Positions 9,931 to 19,838 are shown, counted from the first letter of the stretch. The stretch is 64,000 nucleotides of DNA from Aurantiochytrium sp. KH105 (GCA_003116975.1 BGKB01000083.1:130603-194602), one strand, 5' to 3'. The notes: generated by a model not told the origin, from the sequence alone. Translations and numbers: made by a program.

Positions 9931-10547
9931 GGTCCCGCGCAGCCGCGCCTCTGCGCTTTTCCGCCGCGCCGCGAGCTCGCTCGAGCTCACGCACAAGCCT
10001 CGCTTTGCTGAGTGCCTCTGCTGCAAGCAAGCCACTGCAAGCCACCCCAGGCTAACAAGTTAGTAAGTAAGCAAGCAGGCGCTTGCTAAGAAACCAAGAG
10101 ACGTCTGGTTTCCTTTTATCTCGTTCTTCTACTTCTTTCTTCTTTTATAGCAAGTGAAGAAAGCAACCCCTTTTCGCACGGCAAACTTGTGACAATGTGC
10201 TATCGTCGCACGGGTCATAGCGCTGCGCCGTCGCAGCAGGGGCGTACTTGCGCAGATCTCTCTGCCAATGCCAAGTGCCCAATATCAGTGCACAGTGCAA
10301 AATGAAATTCAACGGATCTGCCGTCCATCGCAACAACACCTGTAAAACGGTGTGTACCACTCTTTAGAATGAAAGCGTGAGAACGTGCACGGGACTCATT
10401 GACGCCGCGCGGATCTATGGGACTCTTCTCTGCGATAAATTTAAGGCGCGCGCGCGCGCGCGTGTTGGGTGGGGGGCTTGAGAGATCGATGGGGGACGAA
10501 AGACGAATTAAAGGTCAAGCAAGTAAGTCCTCGAACGAGGCGAGACG
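9931..10547. other. Divergent intergenic region
   Basis: About 620 bases between DRC4 (-) and the IQ/repeat protein (+). It has a (CG)n tract at 10445-10461 next to a G-rich stretch. No TATA box or gene was seen. Confidence 0.45.
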
Positions 10548-11909
10548 ATGGACCGGCGGCGAAAGCCAAGTACGACCCCAAGTGCGCGACAAGCTTCGCG
10601 ACGGCGATCGCTGCGGCTGTCCGTGGAGGAGAGAGCTTTTGAAGCTGCGCAGCATGCTGGAGCCACTCGCCTACAAGCCACGTACAGAAGCTACCGCGTG
10701 CGAAGACGCGTGAAAAAGAGGCTTAAGAAGAGATTTGTCAAGGCTTGCGACAGCGACAGCGGCTATGATTACTGGGTCGATCTCGAAACGAACGTCTCTC
10801 AGTGGACATGTCCCGTCCTTTTGCGGGATGCAGACTTTCAGTACTATGGCATGGAGGAACCAGATCCGGCGGGTCCCGCAGGCACAACGACTGCGATGCG
10901 CGAGGGATGGCTCGCCGTGCTACCGCGTTCCTCCAATCCTGCAAATGCGAGGCCACAGCGGATCGACATTTACGCCTCGATTGAAGCACCTCAACGGTGC
11001 TTGTTTGTGAATCAGAGCAATCTCGTGGCGTTTTGCGGAGATGAATCTGATGCTACCGAATGGAAGTACGCGCTCTCGTTCTTTGCATACACAAAATCCA
11101 TGCCGGGCTCCACTCGATACTCGGTATGGAGCGCATGCCGACCCTTTCGCTGCAAGGTCTGCATGGAGCAGACCGAGACGGATGGCGACCCGGCGGCGGA
11201 GCGTCATCGAGGATGGCAGCGGCGTTTCGAGTTTCACGCCTTTTACAGTCCTCTGCAAGGAGCAATCCGTTTGAACGTGCAACAAGTACCCAACCCATTA
11301 CGTCACCGCATCAGTGAGATGGCTTCCGCTCGCGGTGGGTGGGGCCAACTTTTTTCCTTTTTTGCGTATCCTACGATTCGTCAGGCCGTCTACGAGGCAG
11401 TTTATTGTGAACCAGCATTGGAACGATCGATGATTAAAGCCATGCCTGTGCAAGATTCACCGTTTCTCCATCCACCCATCGACCAAATCGAGTACGATCC
11501 GGAAGGAGATCCGGAGCTGACAACCTCTTGGTGCCGCAAGTTTGAATTCATCGGGTTTAAAAGTCGATACCCAGGAACCGTTCAGTTCACCGTTTTACAG
11601 CGCTTCGAACCGCTTCTTCAGGACGAGAACATGTCCAAAGAAGAGAAAAAGTATGCTGAAGATGTACATTTTCCCGTCTTCAAGCTTGCCCAAGAGGGCC
11701 AGGGCGATATTGCGGGGTGGACGCCCGTGACAGAATTCTTTGCATTTCCGTTACCCATTCCAGGGACGACACGATTCTATTTCAAGGTCGCGCGCAAGCC
11801 CACGCGATTTCGTGTGACGCTGCATGACCACATTGGTCCCTGGCTCACGCTTTTTTCGTTTTATGCTTACTCGACCCGAGCGCAAGACGTCTATAGAATT
11901 GAATATTAA
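10548..11909 (+). CDS. IQ and WW-like protein with six aromatic/PGT repeats, unknown function
   Basis: This 453-residue protein starts at ATG 10548. Residues about 39-58 (ATRLQATYRSYRVRRRVKK) form an IQ motif likely to bind calmodulin or a myosin-type light chain. Residues about 73-89 (YDYWVDLETNVSQWTCP) resemble the second half of a WW domain. From residue 172 a repeat of 30-45 residues recurs at about 172, 223, 265, 328, 391 and 432. Each copy has a W, then F-x-F-x-A/G-F/Y, then a PGT-like turn, an alternating beta-strand-like segment and an Arg-rich end; examples are FEFIGFKSRYPGTVQFTV and TEFFAFPLPIPGTTRFYFKV. The last copy ends at the C-terminus. I know no named domain with this pattern. 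There is no signal peptide or membrane segment. Confidence 0.75.
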   Translation: MDRRRKPSTTPSARQASRRRSLRLSVEERAFEAAQHAGATRLQATYRSYRVRRRVKKRLKKRFVKACDSDSGYDYWVDLETNVSQWTCPVLLRDADFQYYGMEEPDPAGPAGTTTAMREGWLAVLPRSSNPANARPQRIDIYASIEAPQRCLFVNQSNLVAFCGDESDATEWKYALSFFAYTKSMPGSTRYSVWSACRPFRCKVCMEQTETDGDPAAERHRGWQRRFEFHAFYSPLQGAIRLNVQQVPNPLRHRISEMASARGGWGQLFSFFAYPTIRQAVYEAVYCEPALERSMIKAMPVQDSPFLHPPIDQIEYDPEGDPELTTSWCRKFEFIGFKSRYPGTVQFTVLQRFEPLLQDENMSKEEKKYAEDVHFPVFKLAQEGQGDIAGWTPVTEFFAFPLPIPGTTRFYFKVARKPTRFRVTLHDHIGPWLTLFSFYAYSTRAQDVYRIEY

Positions 11910-12049
11910 GAACGCACAGCGCCTTTCACCTTGGGTAACATTCTCTTCCATTCGTTATGATTCATTTTGCAGGTGAACGTGCGCTCAGCGACATAGGGCA
12001 GGGCACGCGAAGATCTTTCTCCAGGGCCGCACCAGCGCTTCTCGGCGCT

Positions 12050-14527
12050 TCAGGCGTTCTGAGGCACATTCAGGTCCTTGACAATATCCTCGCAAAAGTT
12101 GATGGTCTTTGTTTCGTGGTCAGAGTTCACATCATAGTTCTGAAAAATGACGGCAAGATGCACAGTCGGGTCAATCTTGCGCACAACGTATGTTATTTTC
12201 CACTCGTCCTCACGTACAACCGTCGCCGAGGCTGCGCAGTCCGTCAAAGGCGCGAGGATGATACCTGCGAGTCCCGCGCGATGAGGTGCGAAGTCGAAAT
12301 TTTGTGGCCACGAGAAAATGATGGGAAGGCCGTTGATTCCGGCGATGGGCTCGAACAGCCCTTCTTCCGTATCTTGATCCGCGTCCTCCGCTACCGCATC
12401 TTGAGACGTTCGGTCGCCAAGTTCCTGGCGATTCCGAACGGCCAGCTTGCATTTGAGCGTGTCGCTGTCGATTCCGAGATTCTCGCAAAGGGGTCTGGTA
12501 CACGTTAGCGTAAATGCCCCCGGATTGAGAGGTTTGCATATGAAGCCATTTGGTGTTCGCGTGGGAAGCACGTAGCGTTGAAGCTTTTGGAACGGTGAAG
12601 AGTGGAATTTTGCTTTTTTGGATTCCTTGGCGTTCGAGAGGTCTTCCGCATTGACTCCTTGCTGCTCGCACTGCACTGCATCCAGCACGAGTACCACACC
12701 AAACGCAGGTTCCTTATCTCCTCGCCTCTCTTCCATGCTACACGCCTTGAGGTCTTTCTTCATGCCAACGAAACGTTGGATTTTCCGAACGAGCGGAGAC
12801 CGGGACCTCTTCATTCCTGTGCCTAAGCGCATGGCGAGTACAGGATAGAAAATTAGCGATGCCTTCGCAGCAAGGATATTGAATACCCGCTGCGTGTATC
12901 GCACTGCCACGCGAAAGTGATCCTGGGTGATCGCGTTCATCGCCCTCGAATTCTCAACTTGATGAGGTCGGATGGTGATATTGAATGGTCCTACTGCATT
13001 GGATGGGCCGCCGTTCCCTTGACCACTAAAGCTTCCAGAGGTGCGCTCAGGCTCCTCTGTGCCATGGGCGTGTGCGCTCCCAGAAGAGCTAGGGACCACC
13101 AGCTTTTCGAGCGTTGCGACATGCTTGCGAGCCTCTACGAGAGCAAGCATGGTGCCATCCAACGAATAAGACGATATCTGGTAACGAACTTGAGCAAGGG
13201 CCATGAGGGCGTCCAGCTCAGCAAGAGCATTGTTGATGAGAACTTGCAGCATGCGATTGCCGTCAGAGCCCTCGAATACATCGGCGTTGCCCATTTGCTC
13301 TCTTGCCTTAGTGTCCACAACCAGATCGGCTAGAGTACCATTGGTATGGTCTTTGATAAGGCGCTCGTACATTTCACAGGTGGCACGTCGCGTCTCGAGA
13401 AGCTGGCTCATTTTCAGAAAGATTGTCGCGTACGCCTCAAATGAGCCCTTTGCAAGCTGCGCCTTGACAATATCTTTTTCTCTTGCGGTGAGACGGACAG
13501 TATCAACGAGCTCCTTGGACTCCTTAGCTCTCTTGGATCCCATGGCTTTGTGAGCCGTGAGATTTGACACATGGTTATGGCCTTGCTCGTGTTCCGTCCG
13601 ACCACGCTGGCCTAGCTCGCCGCTGCTTAAGCCTGGTCCGTTTGACACGCTGTCCTCGTAGGACGAAATCGCAGCGCACTGGGCGTCGATGAGACGATGA
13701 ATGCCTTCGATTGACCTGTCAAGATTTCTGATGGCCTTCTCGAGATCCTCTGGATCGTCCAGGAACTTTAGCGCTGTGAGAAGCTTGTCCGCCGAAAAAA
13801 AGGATAAGAGCACACCTGACAGAGCGAACCAGAAGGCGTTGTTTTCGTCAGAATTGCGATCGAGTTCGTTGATCAGTCTTCCTTGGGTACGTTGGGTTTC
13901 TCCCTCACGAAGGCCATCAAAAAACTCAAACAGGCTGTCCTTGATGGAGTGTTCCTCATCGAGAGCTGAGATGAGGTCCGAAACGACTCTTGAAAAGGGC
14001 GCAGAGTACGTGCCCTCTTCGGGGCGCCTCGTCGCTTCACCTAAGAGGCCGCCACTACTTTCGTCATTATAGCTTGTCGAGGTGGCCATGTCTGCCCAGG
14101 TGCCACCGCTGTTGAGTGCGACGTCTCCGAGGAATTGGCCGACCTGGTCTGAAATTCCATGATGTAGACTCGAAAGCCCAGCCGAGTACGATTTGCTAGT
14201 GTTGAGTTTTCTGCGGTTCCTTGAGCCCTTGGGCGTTGCAAGTATGCCGGCCGCCGAGAGCATTCTGTCCTCGCTTCGCCCGTGCTGCTCCTCTGCCAAA
14301 TGATGCCTCCATCTGCTCGGCTGCCGCGCTTTTTGCAGCAGCTGCAGCGTCGGCGACGCGCTCGTCACGGGCTTGTGCTCCTCCGCCGCGCCCTCCGCTG
14401 CGCCCGCCCGCGTCGCCGCTGCTGCTCTCGCGCTCGCCCTCGCCGGCGCCGTGCCGCCAGAATTATCATCCGCTCGCCATGCGCGGGAGCCGCCGTCGCG
14501 GGCGGGAGACGGAGTCGAGTTGCCCAT
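12050..14527 (-). CDS. KICSTOR subunit 2-like protein (KICS2/C12orf66 family)
   Basis: The first in-frame ATG is 14527 (MGNSTPSPARDGG), giving 825 residues; the frame is open further upstream only through GC-rich sequence without an ATG. The C-terminal two thirds line up with human KICS2: a helix ending ETRRATCEMYERL; the segment HFRVAVRYTQRVFNILAAK followed by SLIFYPVLAMRL; LVRKIQRFVGMKKDL; FGVVLVLDA; GLPIIFSWPQNF; and the final strand-helix VHLAVIFQN...NFCEDIVKDLNV. In animals KICS2, with KPTN, ITFG2 and SZT2, anchors GATOR1 at the lysosome and restrains mTORC1 when nutrients are low. The N-terminal 200 residues are Ala/Arg-rich and disordered, making the protein far longer than the roughly 450-residue human one. 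The call rests on motif order by eye. Confidence 0.72.
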   Translation of the reverse strand: MGNSTPSPARDGGSRAWRADDNSGGTAPARASARAAAATRAGAAEGAAEEHKPVTSASPTLQLLQKARQPSRWRHHLAEEQHGRSEDRMLSAAGILATPKGSRNRRKLNTSKSYSAGLSSLHHGISDQVGQFLGDVALNSGGTWADMATSTSYNDESSGGLLGEATRRPEEGTYSAPFSRVVSDLISALDEEHSIKDSLFEFFDGLREGETQRTQGRLINELDRNSDENNAFWFALSGVLLSFFSADKLLTALKFLDDPEDLEKAIRNLDRSIEGIHRLIDAQCAAISSYEDSVSNGPGLSSGELGQRGRTEHEQGHNHVSNLTAHKAMGSKRAKESKELVDTVRLTAREKDIVKAQLAKGSFEAYATIFLKMSQLLETRRATCEMYERLIKDHTNGTLADLVVDTKAREQMGNADVFEGSDGNRMLQVLINNALAELDALMALAQVRYQISSYSLDGTMLALVEARKHVATLEKLVVPSSSGSAHAHGTEEPERTSGSFSGQGNGGPSNAVGPFNITIRPHQVENSRAMNAITQDHFRVAVRYTQRVFNILAAKASLIFYPVLAMRLGTGMKRSRSPLVRKIQRFVGMKKDLKACSMEERRGDKEPAFGVVLVLDAVQCEQQGVNAEDLSNAKESKKAKFHSSPFQKLQRYVLPTRTPNGFICKPLNPGAFTLTCTRPLCENLGIDSDTLKCKLAVRNRQELGDRTSQDAVAEDADQDTEEGLFEPIAGINGLPIIFSWPQNFDFAPHRAGLAGIILAPLTDCAASATVVREDEWKITYVVRKIDPTVHLAVIFQNYDVNSDHETKTINFCEDIVKDLNVPQNA

Positions 14528-14896
14528 CCTCGCGCCCTCGCGCCCTCGCGCCCTCGCGCCCCGCACGCGCCCCCGCGCAGCGCGCGACCGACCGTCCGAG
14601 CGACCGAGCGACCGAGCGACCGATGCACCGCGCGCCTGCGGGTCGTTCGATCCTTCGTTCGAAGTCTGCCGTCGCGGCGCGTCGCGGACATGTTTTGAAC
14701 CACGTCGTTTGAACCGCGTGCAACCATCTTCATCTTCTTCGACATCTTTCCTGCCTGCAGAACCAGAGCGCGCTCCACTCGACGCGGCTCGACCGACGCT
14801 GCGACGCGGCTCGGGAGCTTGGCTCGCCGCGCCGCGCGCCGCCTCGGCCGGCCGCGCGGACGCGGCAGAGCAGGGCAGGCCCTGCGTGCCAGCGCG
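14528..14896. promoter_or_regulatory. Putative bidirectional promoter between KICS2-like and SNM1-like genes
   Basis: Only about 370 bases separate the two divergent ATGs. The region is GC-rich, with a short tandem run of CGAGCGAC-type units at about 14592-14622 and CGCGCCCT-type units at about 14530-14565. Frames of both genes are open across it, so N-terminal extensions cannot be excluded. No TATA box was seen. Confidence 0.5.
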
Positions 14897-17860
14897 ATGG
14901 CCGGATGCGGCGGCGACATGGCGGCGGCGCAGCAGGCCCAAGCCCAAGCCCAGCTCGCGGCGGCGCTGCGCGCGCGCAGGGCGCGGCGGGAGGCCGCGCG
15001 CGGCGTGCGAAGAGGCGGCTGGGAATCTGCGCTGTCGCTTTCCGAGGTGCCGCGGGAAAAGGCGACGTCGAGTGCGGGTGCGGCCAAGGCGAGGCCGCCG
15101 TTGGCGAGGAATAACGCGCTAAAACGAGCAGAGCTCGCCGCAGAAAGTTGGCAAGCGGCAATGCCTGCAGCTGCGCCCAAGGTGGAGAGCTTCCCAGAAT
15201 GTGACACAATCGTCGTTCCCGATTCTGATCTCGAAGCGGTAACTCCGACTTTGCTCAAGGAGAATATCGCACCAAGCATGGCTGCGAGTTTCTCTTCCAA
15301 TGCGCGTATTCCAAAGATGACAGATGTTGCGAAAACGTCAAGTAAAACAACATCGTTGATACCTAGCGATGCTAAAGCATTCTTGGGAAGAACTGACGTG
15401 GGAGAAAATAAAGAAAGGACCATGCCAGACCATGTCACGAACGCGACAAAGGCGAAAGCTTGCTCTCAGAGTCCATCAAAATCCGAGTTGCAACTTAGTC
15501 CATCAAAAATCGAGTTGCAACTTGCAAAGAAAAAGGATGTATTTACCAAGATGGATGCAGAAACCGATTTCACCACTGCTGTTGCCGCAGCCTCAGCTGC
15601 CGCAACCTTCTCAGGGACCACAGAGAGCAAAGACATCACGACGGAGTTAGCGATGGAAGCTGCGCAAAAACGTGCCACGTGTTCTCGACTTGAAAGTGGG
15701 GCGGTTCCAATGAAAAAGATAGCTACGATTGAAGCGAATGGACGCTTGGATAGCTGCTGTACACATCCTTCCATAGCAGCGCCATCGGGGCGTGGCGATG
15801 GTCCTCGACTTGGAAGTGACGCGATCCCAGTAAAAGAGGATTTAACGATCGAGGTGAAGGAAAAGTCGAAAACATGTTGTACACACATATCTACAGCAAC
15901 GCCATCAGAGCGTGCAAAATGCCCTCAACGTGAAACCAAGACGATCCCAATTGAAGATGAATCTATGATCGAGACATCTAAAGTCACGGCACATTTGTCC
16001 AGGACACCGAGATCCAAGCGAATCAAGCTTTCACACAATGCGGACAATATTATTTGCATCGACGCAAGCCAAGACACCAGCGATGCACACATTTCAGAGT
16101 CCTCGCCTCCGAATTCAAGGGAAATGCCTGCACTCGCTGCCATCAGCGTCGTCGCAAATTCCGGATTGGAGGAGATTCTTGAAAGGCAAGAGGTCGTTTC
16201 TTGCTCCGTATGTGGTCACGACCTTGGTCAGCTTGAAGGCGAAGCGCGACAAGAGCATGAACGCGTGTGTAAAGAAGACGCTGCGTTGGACCGAATGCAG
16301 AGACGCAATTATGCCTGCCCTATATGCGATCTGGATCTTGCGTGTTCACTTGTCAATGGATCTCAACTTACAAAACGCTTGAGGCATATTCGTGTCTGCG
16401 CAAAGGCGAACGGGATCTCAGATCCGCGGCAATTCGCGCGAATCGCCAAATCCACAACGCTAGACAGCGATGACAGGGATCCCGACGAGGAGTGCGATGA
16501 GGGCGACGAGAACTTTGAAGCGCTCATGGATGCGATCTTTGATGAAGATGAGGAGGCTAAAGAAAATGCAGCAGCGGCCCGAGAGAACGAGAGCAACGGG
16601 CGCAACGCGTTTTCAATGCTCATGCAAGGATCAAAGACGCAAGGGATAGGCGGCAGACGCGCCGTCCCAGCATCCCAAAAAAATAAAGCCCAACAGCAAA
16701 AGAAGAGACCCAGGGGCGGGAAGATGTGGAGGGGGAGTACTGGGCCCCACAAGTACCCACCGCCGCAGAACCAGGTCCCTGACTGTAAGGGTTTCATTGT
16801 GGACGGCTTCAGGTATCGCTTTCCAAAGCAGAAAAATACGTTTTTCTTGACTCACTTTCATGCTGACCACTACGGTGGCATACCCTACAGGTGGGATGAG
16901 GGACCGATTTACTGTACGCCAACAACCGCGCGTTTGCTGGCCATGCGGTTCAAGGTGAGCGCGGCGTGCATCCATCAAATCAAAATTGGAGGTCCGCCGG
17001 TGCGTGTGCAGGGCGTAGATGTTATCGCCTTGGATGCGAATCACTGCCCAGGCGCAGCCATGTTCCTCTTCAAAGTCCGGAAGACGGGGCGTATGCACTT
17101 GCACACGGGCGACTTGCGATATGATCGTCAACGCATCGACCTGCGCAAGACGCTGCGGATCCCTGCCGGGTTCCGCCTTTCGACGATCTTTTTGGACACA
17201 ACGTATTTGCGCCCCTCCTGCCGCTTTATCTCGCAACAACAGGCGATCTCACAAGCTGCAGAGCGTCTGTCGAGAGTCCTCCGTGTGGAGTCAAGGAATG
17301 CGCTAACTTCGGCGATGGGCTTGGATGGAAAGGACAAATCAATCCTGGTTGTGGTCGGCGCTTATACAATTGGCAAAGAACGATTTCTATGGGGCCTTCT
17401 TCGTGCGTGTTTTCCCGACAAGGAAAAAATCCATGTGAGCCCGTCGAAGCTACGCATTCTCAAGTGTCTTGAGGATCTGCAAATCGATGATCTTTTGCGT
17501 TTGACGACCGACAAGTCAAAGGCACGTGTGCATCTGACCGAAATGGGCAAGCTGAACATGCCCACGCTTCGAGGAATGCTAGGCAATCAATTTGCGCGTG
17601 TGGTTGCACTTCGCCCCACAGGTCATGCAAAGCGTGTGCATGAGGCTGTCTCGCGCGATGAGCGTGTGCGTATCATCTCGGTGCCATACAGCGAACACAG
17701 CTCGTTTGATGAGCTTGGGCACTTTATTGCAGATGCAAAGGCCGTGACGCGTGGGCAAGCTCTCTCGTTTGTCCCAACCGTGCAGAGTGTCGGCTCAAAA
17801 CGTGGCGCTGGAATGGCAGATACTCGAAGCGAGCTCGAGGCGCTTGTGCGCAAAGTTTGA
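14897..17860 (+). CDS. SNM1/PSO2-type DNA cross-link repair nuclease (DCLRE1A-like)
   Basis: This 987-residue protein starts at ATG 14897 (MAGCGGDMAAAQQ). Residues about 434-462 form a UBZ4-like zinc finger (CSVCGHDL, then H and C), and about 473-510 a second CPIC...H...C finger. The metallo-beta-lactamase fold begins near residue 645, with THFHADHYGG (H653, H655, D657, H658), then ANHCPG and HTGDLRY. The DRMBL/beta-CASP part follows, with VVVGAYTIGKERF, LRPTGHAK and VPYSEHSSFDEL. This order (UBZ, MBL, beta-CASP/DRMBL) is that of SNM1A/Pso2, a 5' exonuclease that digests past interstrand cross-links. Residues about 260-365 contain a three-copy imperfect repeat with the pattern AIP(V/I)...TIE...CCTH. 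Confidence 0.92.
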   Translation: MAGCGGDMAAAQQAQAQAQLAAALRARRARREAARGVRRGGWESALSLSEVPREKATSSAGAAKARPPLARNNALKRAELAAESWQAAMPAAAPKVESFPECDTIVVPDSDLEAVTPTLLKENIAPSMAASFSSNARIPKMTDVAKTSSKTTSLIPSDAKAFLGRTDVGENKERTMPDHVTNATKAKACSQSPSKSELQLSPSKIELQLAKKKDVFTKMDAETDFTTAVAAASAAATFSGTTESKDITTELAMEAAQKRATCSRLESGAVPMKKIATIEANGRLDSCCTHPSIAAPSGRGDGPRLGSDAIPVKEDLTIEVKEKSKTCCTHISTATPSERAKCPQRETKTIPIEDESMIETSKVTAHLSRTPRSKRIKLSHNADNIICIDASQDTSDAHISESSPPNSREMPALAAISVVANSGLEEILERQEVVSCSVCGHDLGQLEGEARQEHERVCKEDAALDRMQRRNYACPICDLDLACSLVNGSQLTKRLRHIRVCAKANGISDPRQFARIAKSTTLDSDDRDPDEECDEGDENFEALMDAIFDEDEEAKENAAAARENESNGRNAFSMLMQGSKTQGIGGRRAVPASQKNKAQQQKKRPRGGKMWRGSTGPHKYPPPQNQVPDCKGFIVDGFRYRFPKQKNTFFLTHFHADHYGGIPYRWDEGPIYCTPTTARLLAMRFKVSAACIHQIKIGGPPVRVQGVDVIALDANHCPGAAMFLFKVRKTGRMHLHTGDLRYDRQRIDLRKTLRIPAGFRLSTIFLDTTYLRPSCRFISQQQAISQAAERLSRVLRVESRNALTSAMGLDGKDKSILVVVGAYTIGKERFLWGLLRACFPDKEKIHVSPSKLRILKCLEDLQIDDLLRLTTDKSKARVHLTEMGKLNMPTLRGMLGNQFARVVALRPTGHAKRVHEAVSRDERVRIISVPYSEHSSFDELGHFIADAKAVTRGQALSFVPTVQSVGSKRGAGMADTRSELEALVRKV

Positions 17861-18170
17861 TTTGTTTTGATTTGGCGCAAGTGTCAGTGAGCGAAGGAAT
17901 GAGCTAGCTCTCACAGTCAAGGTCACAGCGGAGCTAGTCGATGCATGTGGCACTGATGAAAAGAACGAACACAGAAAAACATAGGTTGGATTCTTTTGAT
18001 TGAGGGTAGGTTAATGGGCTTGCTTGCTTGCTTGGCTGCCTCCACGCGCCCACGCACACACGCACGCTCGCTCGCACGCACGCAAGCAGACACGTGCTTT
18101 TGTTAAGGTACCAGAGGCTGTCTCATTCCGTGCCTTGTGCACTTGGACACTTGCCACGTTCGAAGAAAGC
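17861..18170. other. Convergent 3' intergenic region
   Basis: About 310 bases between SNM1 (+) and the K+ channel (-). It contains a Lys-/His-coding-like (CGCACGCAC)n simple repeat near 18045-18090. It presumably holds both 3' UTRs. No gene was seen. Confidence 0.5.
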
Positions 18171-19838
18171 TCAAACGCTGTTATCTCTTGGCTGCGAGAC
18201 GCGGTGTGATTCATGAGCCGCATCACTGACAACGGCGCGATTGCGCTCAACCAATTGATCGACCGCGGCGCTCGTGTCAGGGAAGCGCTCCAACACACTG
18301 TCGAGTTGTGCGCGCGTGAGAACGTGAAGCTCGGTGAATTGTAACGTGGATACGTTGTAAATAGCGTGAATGCCAGAATAAATGAGCTCATGACCAAACG
18401 ACTGACCTCGCACGAGCTCCTCACGGAGCGCTTCGGTAAGACTGAGACGCAAATGAAGACGCCCGTGCGTAACTTCGGCCGCGTTCCGATCGAGCAAGTC
18501 TGATTCTAAATGAAGAACGATGAGACCCTTGCTGACAATGTAAAGCTTGTTGATATGATCTCCAACCGAGATGACCCGCTCAAAAGGCGCGTAAACCTCG
18601 ATACGCAGATTTGCGCTGAGCGCAGAGACAAAGCCAGCAAGTTCGTGATCTGGAGCGACTTGCACGAAACGGATTTCCCGGATCCAGGAGGCATTTACGC
18701 GCAAGTTGACCTCATCCTGAAGATGCGGAGACATGCGGTGAATCAGAGACTGGTATCGGGCCGAGTCCCGCACGGAGTGTAGGTAGTTGAAGTACTTGCG
18801 CAAGCGCACCTTGAGCTCGTTGGGGAAATCGTACGACGTCATGAACTCATTGAGGTTGTTGAGCGTGATGCGGTTCTCGGTGGCCATCTCGTTGAGCTCC
18901 GCAATGAGCGTACAGATGACACCAACCAGAAATGCCTGGAGCGCGCTGCCGAGCAACATGAGGAAAGACACAATAGCACGTTCCAGGTTGGTGCGCGGGG
19001 TAATGTCACCAAAGCCAATCGTCGTGAGGATCGTCGTCGCCCAGTACCACGAAATGAGATAGATTTCGCCTGGCGGGACCTCTTCCGGGTCGAGGCCGAG
19101 ATTGCTGTCGAGGTAGTTACCGAGCCAGTTCTCAGAGTCCGAGAGGGTGTTTCCCTCGAGATACGGGATGATGCCCAGAAAGCAAGCAATCCAGTGTGCG
19201 ATAAGGACCACTGCGGTAAAGTAGAGAGCAAGATGCAGACGAGTGAGGTTGATGCCGACGCGATCGCGCCAGCGTCTCCAAATTCTCGAGCCGCGGAGAA
19301 TGCGCGCGATTTTGAGCAGCTTGAGCAAGCGCAGCGCGCGAAGAGAATGCGAGTCGATGTCGTCACCAGCAATCGCAGTAATAATCCAGTCAAAGGGGAC
19401 GACTGAGACAAAATCGATGATGAACCAGGAGCGGAGGTAATTCCGCGCGATGGCGCTGTGTTTGCGCACCCAAAGTCCGGTGGCAGGGTTCAGATATGGA
19501 AGATTAAAGGTGATGATGATGTCGGTGAAAAAGATGAGGTCGACAATGAGATTGAAGAAGAACAGTGCATTGTAGACGAGAGGCTGAAGAAAGGCTGCAT
19601 CGACGGGCGTCACGACTGCTGCATAGACGAGGCCAAGGATGAGAAAGATGTCCCAGACCTGCATGTACGAGGAGTACGGGTTCACCAGGCAAAAGCCTTT
19701 CTCCCATTTTTGCGAGTCGTACTCGAAGCCGGACATGCGTTTGTCAAGCTCTTCGTTGATCCTTGTGCTCAGTCTGTACGTCTCGACCCTGGTGCGACGG
19801 AGGGCCTTGGCCTCTTCGTCTACGCCATAGTCCGTCAT
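18171..19838 (-). CDS. Voltage-gated potassium channel with cyclic-nucleotide-binding-like domain
   Basis: This 555-residue protein starts at ATG 19838 (MTDYGVDEEAKALRR). Six transmembrane segments occupy about residues 70-310. S4 carries regularly spaced basic residues (RALRLLKLLKIARILRGSR). The pore loop holds TTIGFGD at about 270-276, a K+-type filter with Phe in place of the usual Tyr. A C-linker follows, then a CNBD-like fold at about 415-525 (VISVGDHINKLYIVSKG and later GQSFGHE). Architecture matches the EAG/HCN/plant Shaker superfamily; it would act in a membrane as a tetramer. The phosphate-binding cassette looks incomplete, so ligand gating is uncertain. A (CT)n tract sits immediately upstream of the start. 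Confidence 0.9.
   Translation of the reverse strand: MTDYGVDEEAKALRRTRVETYRLSTRINEELDKRMSGFEYDSQKWEKGFCLVNPYSSYMQVWDIFLILGLVYAAVVTPVDAAFLQPLVYNALFFFNLIVDLIFFTDIIITFNLPYLNPATGLWVRKHSAIARNYLRSWFIIDFVSVVPFDWIITAIAGDDIDSHSLRALRLLKLLKIARILRGSRIWRRWRDRVGINLTRLHLALYFTAVVLIAHWIACFLGIIPYLEGNTLSDSENWLGNYLDSNLGLDPEEVPPGEIYLISWYWATTILTTIGFGDITPRTNLERAIVSFLMLLGSALQAFLVGVICTLIAELNEMATENRITLNNLNEFMTSYDFPNELKVRLRKYFNYLHSVRDSARYQSLIHRMSPHLQDEVNLRVNASWIREIRFVQVAPDHELAGFVSALSANLRIEVYAPFERVISVGDHINKLYIVSKGLIVLHLESDLLDRNAAEVTHGRLHLRLSLTEALREELVRGQSFGHELIYSGIHAIYNVSTLQFTELHVLTRAQLDSVLERFPDTSAAVDQLVERNRAVVSDAAHESHRVSQPRDNSV

Noticed and set aside
11957-12508. 183-codon plus-strand frame near the KICS2-like 3' end
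   Set aside because: It is the antisense shadow of the KICS2-like coding region, whose minus-strand product has recognisable motifs.
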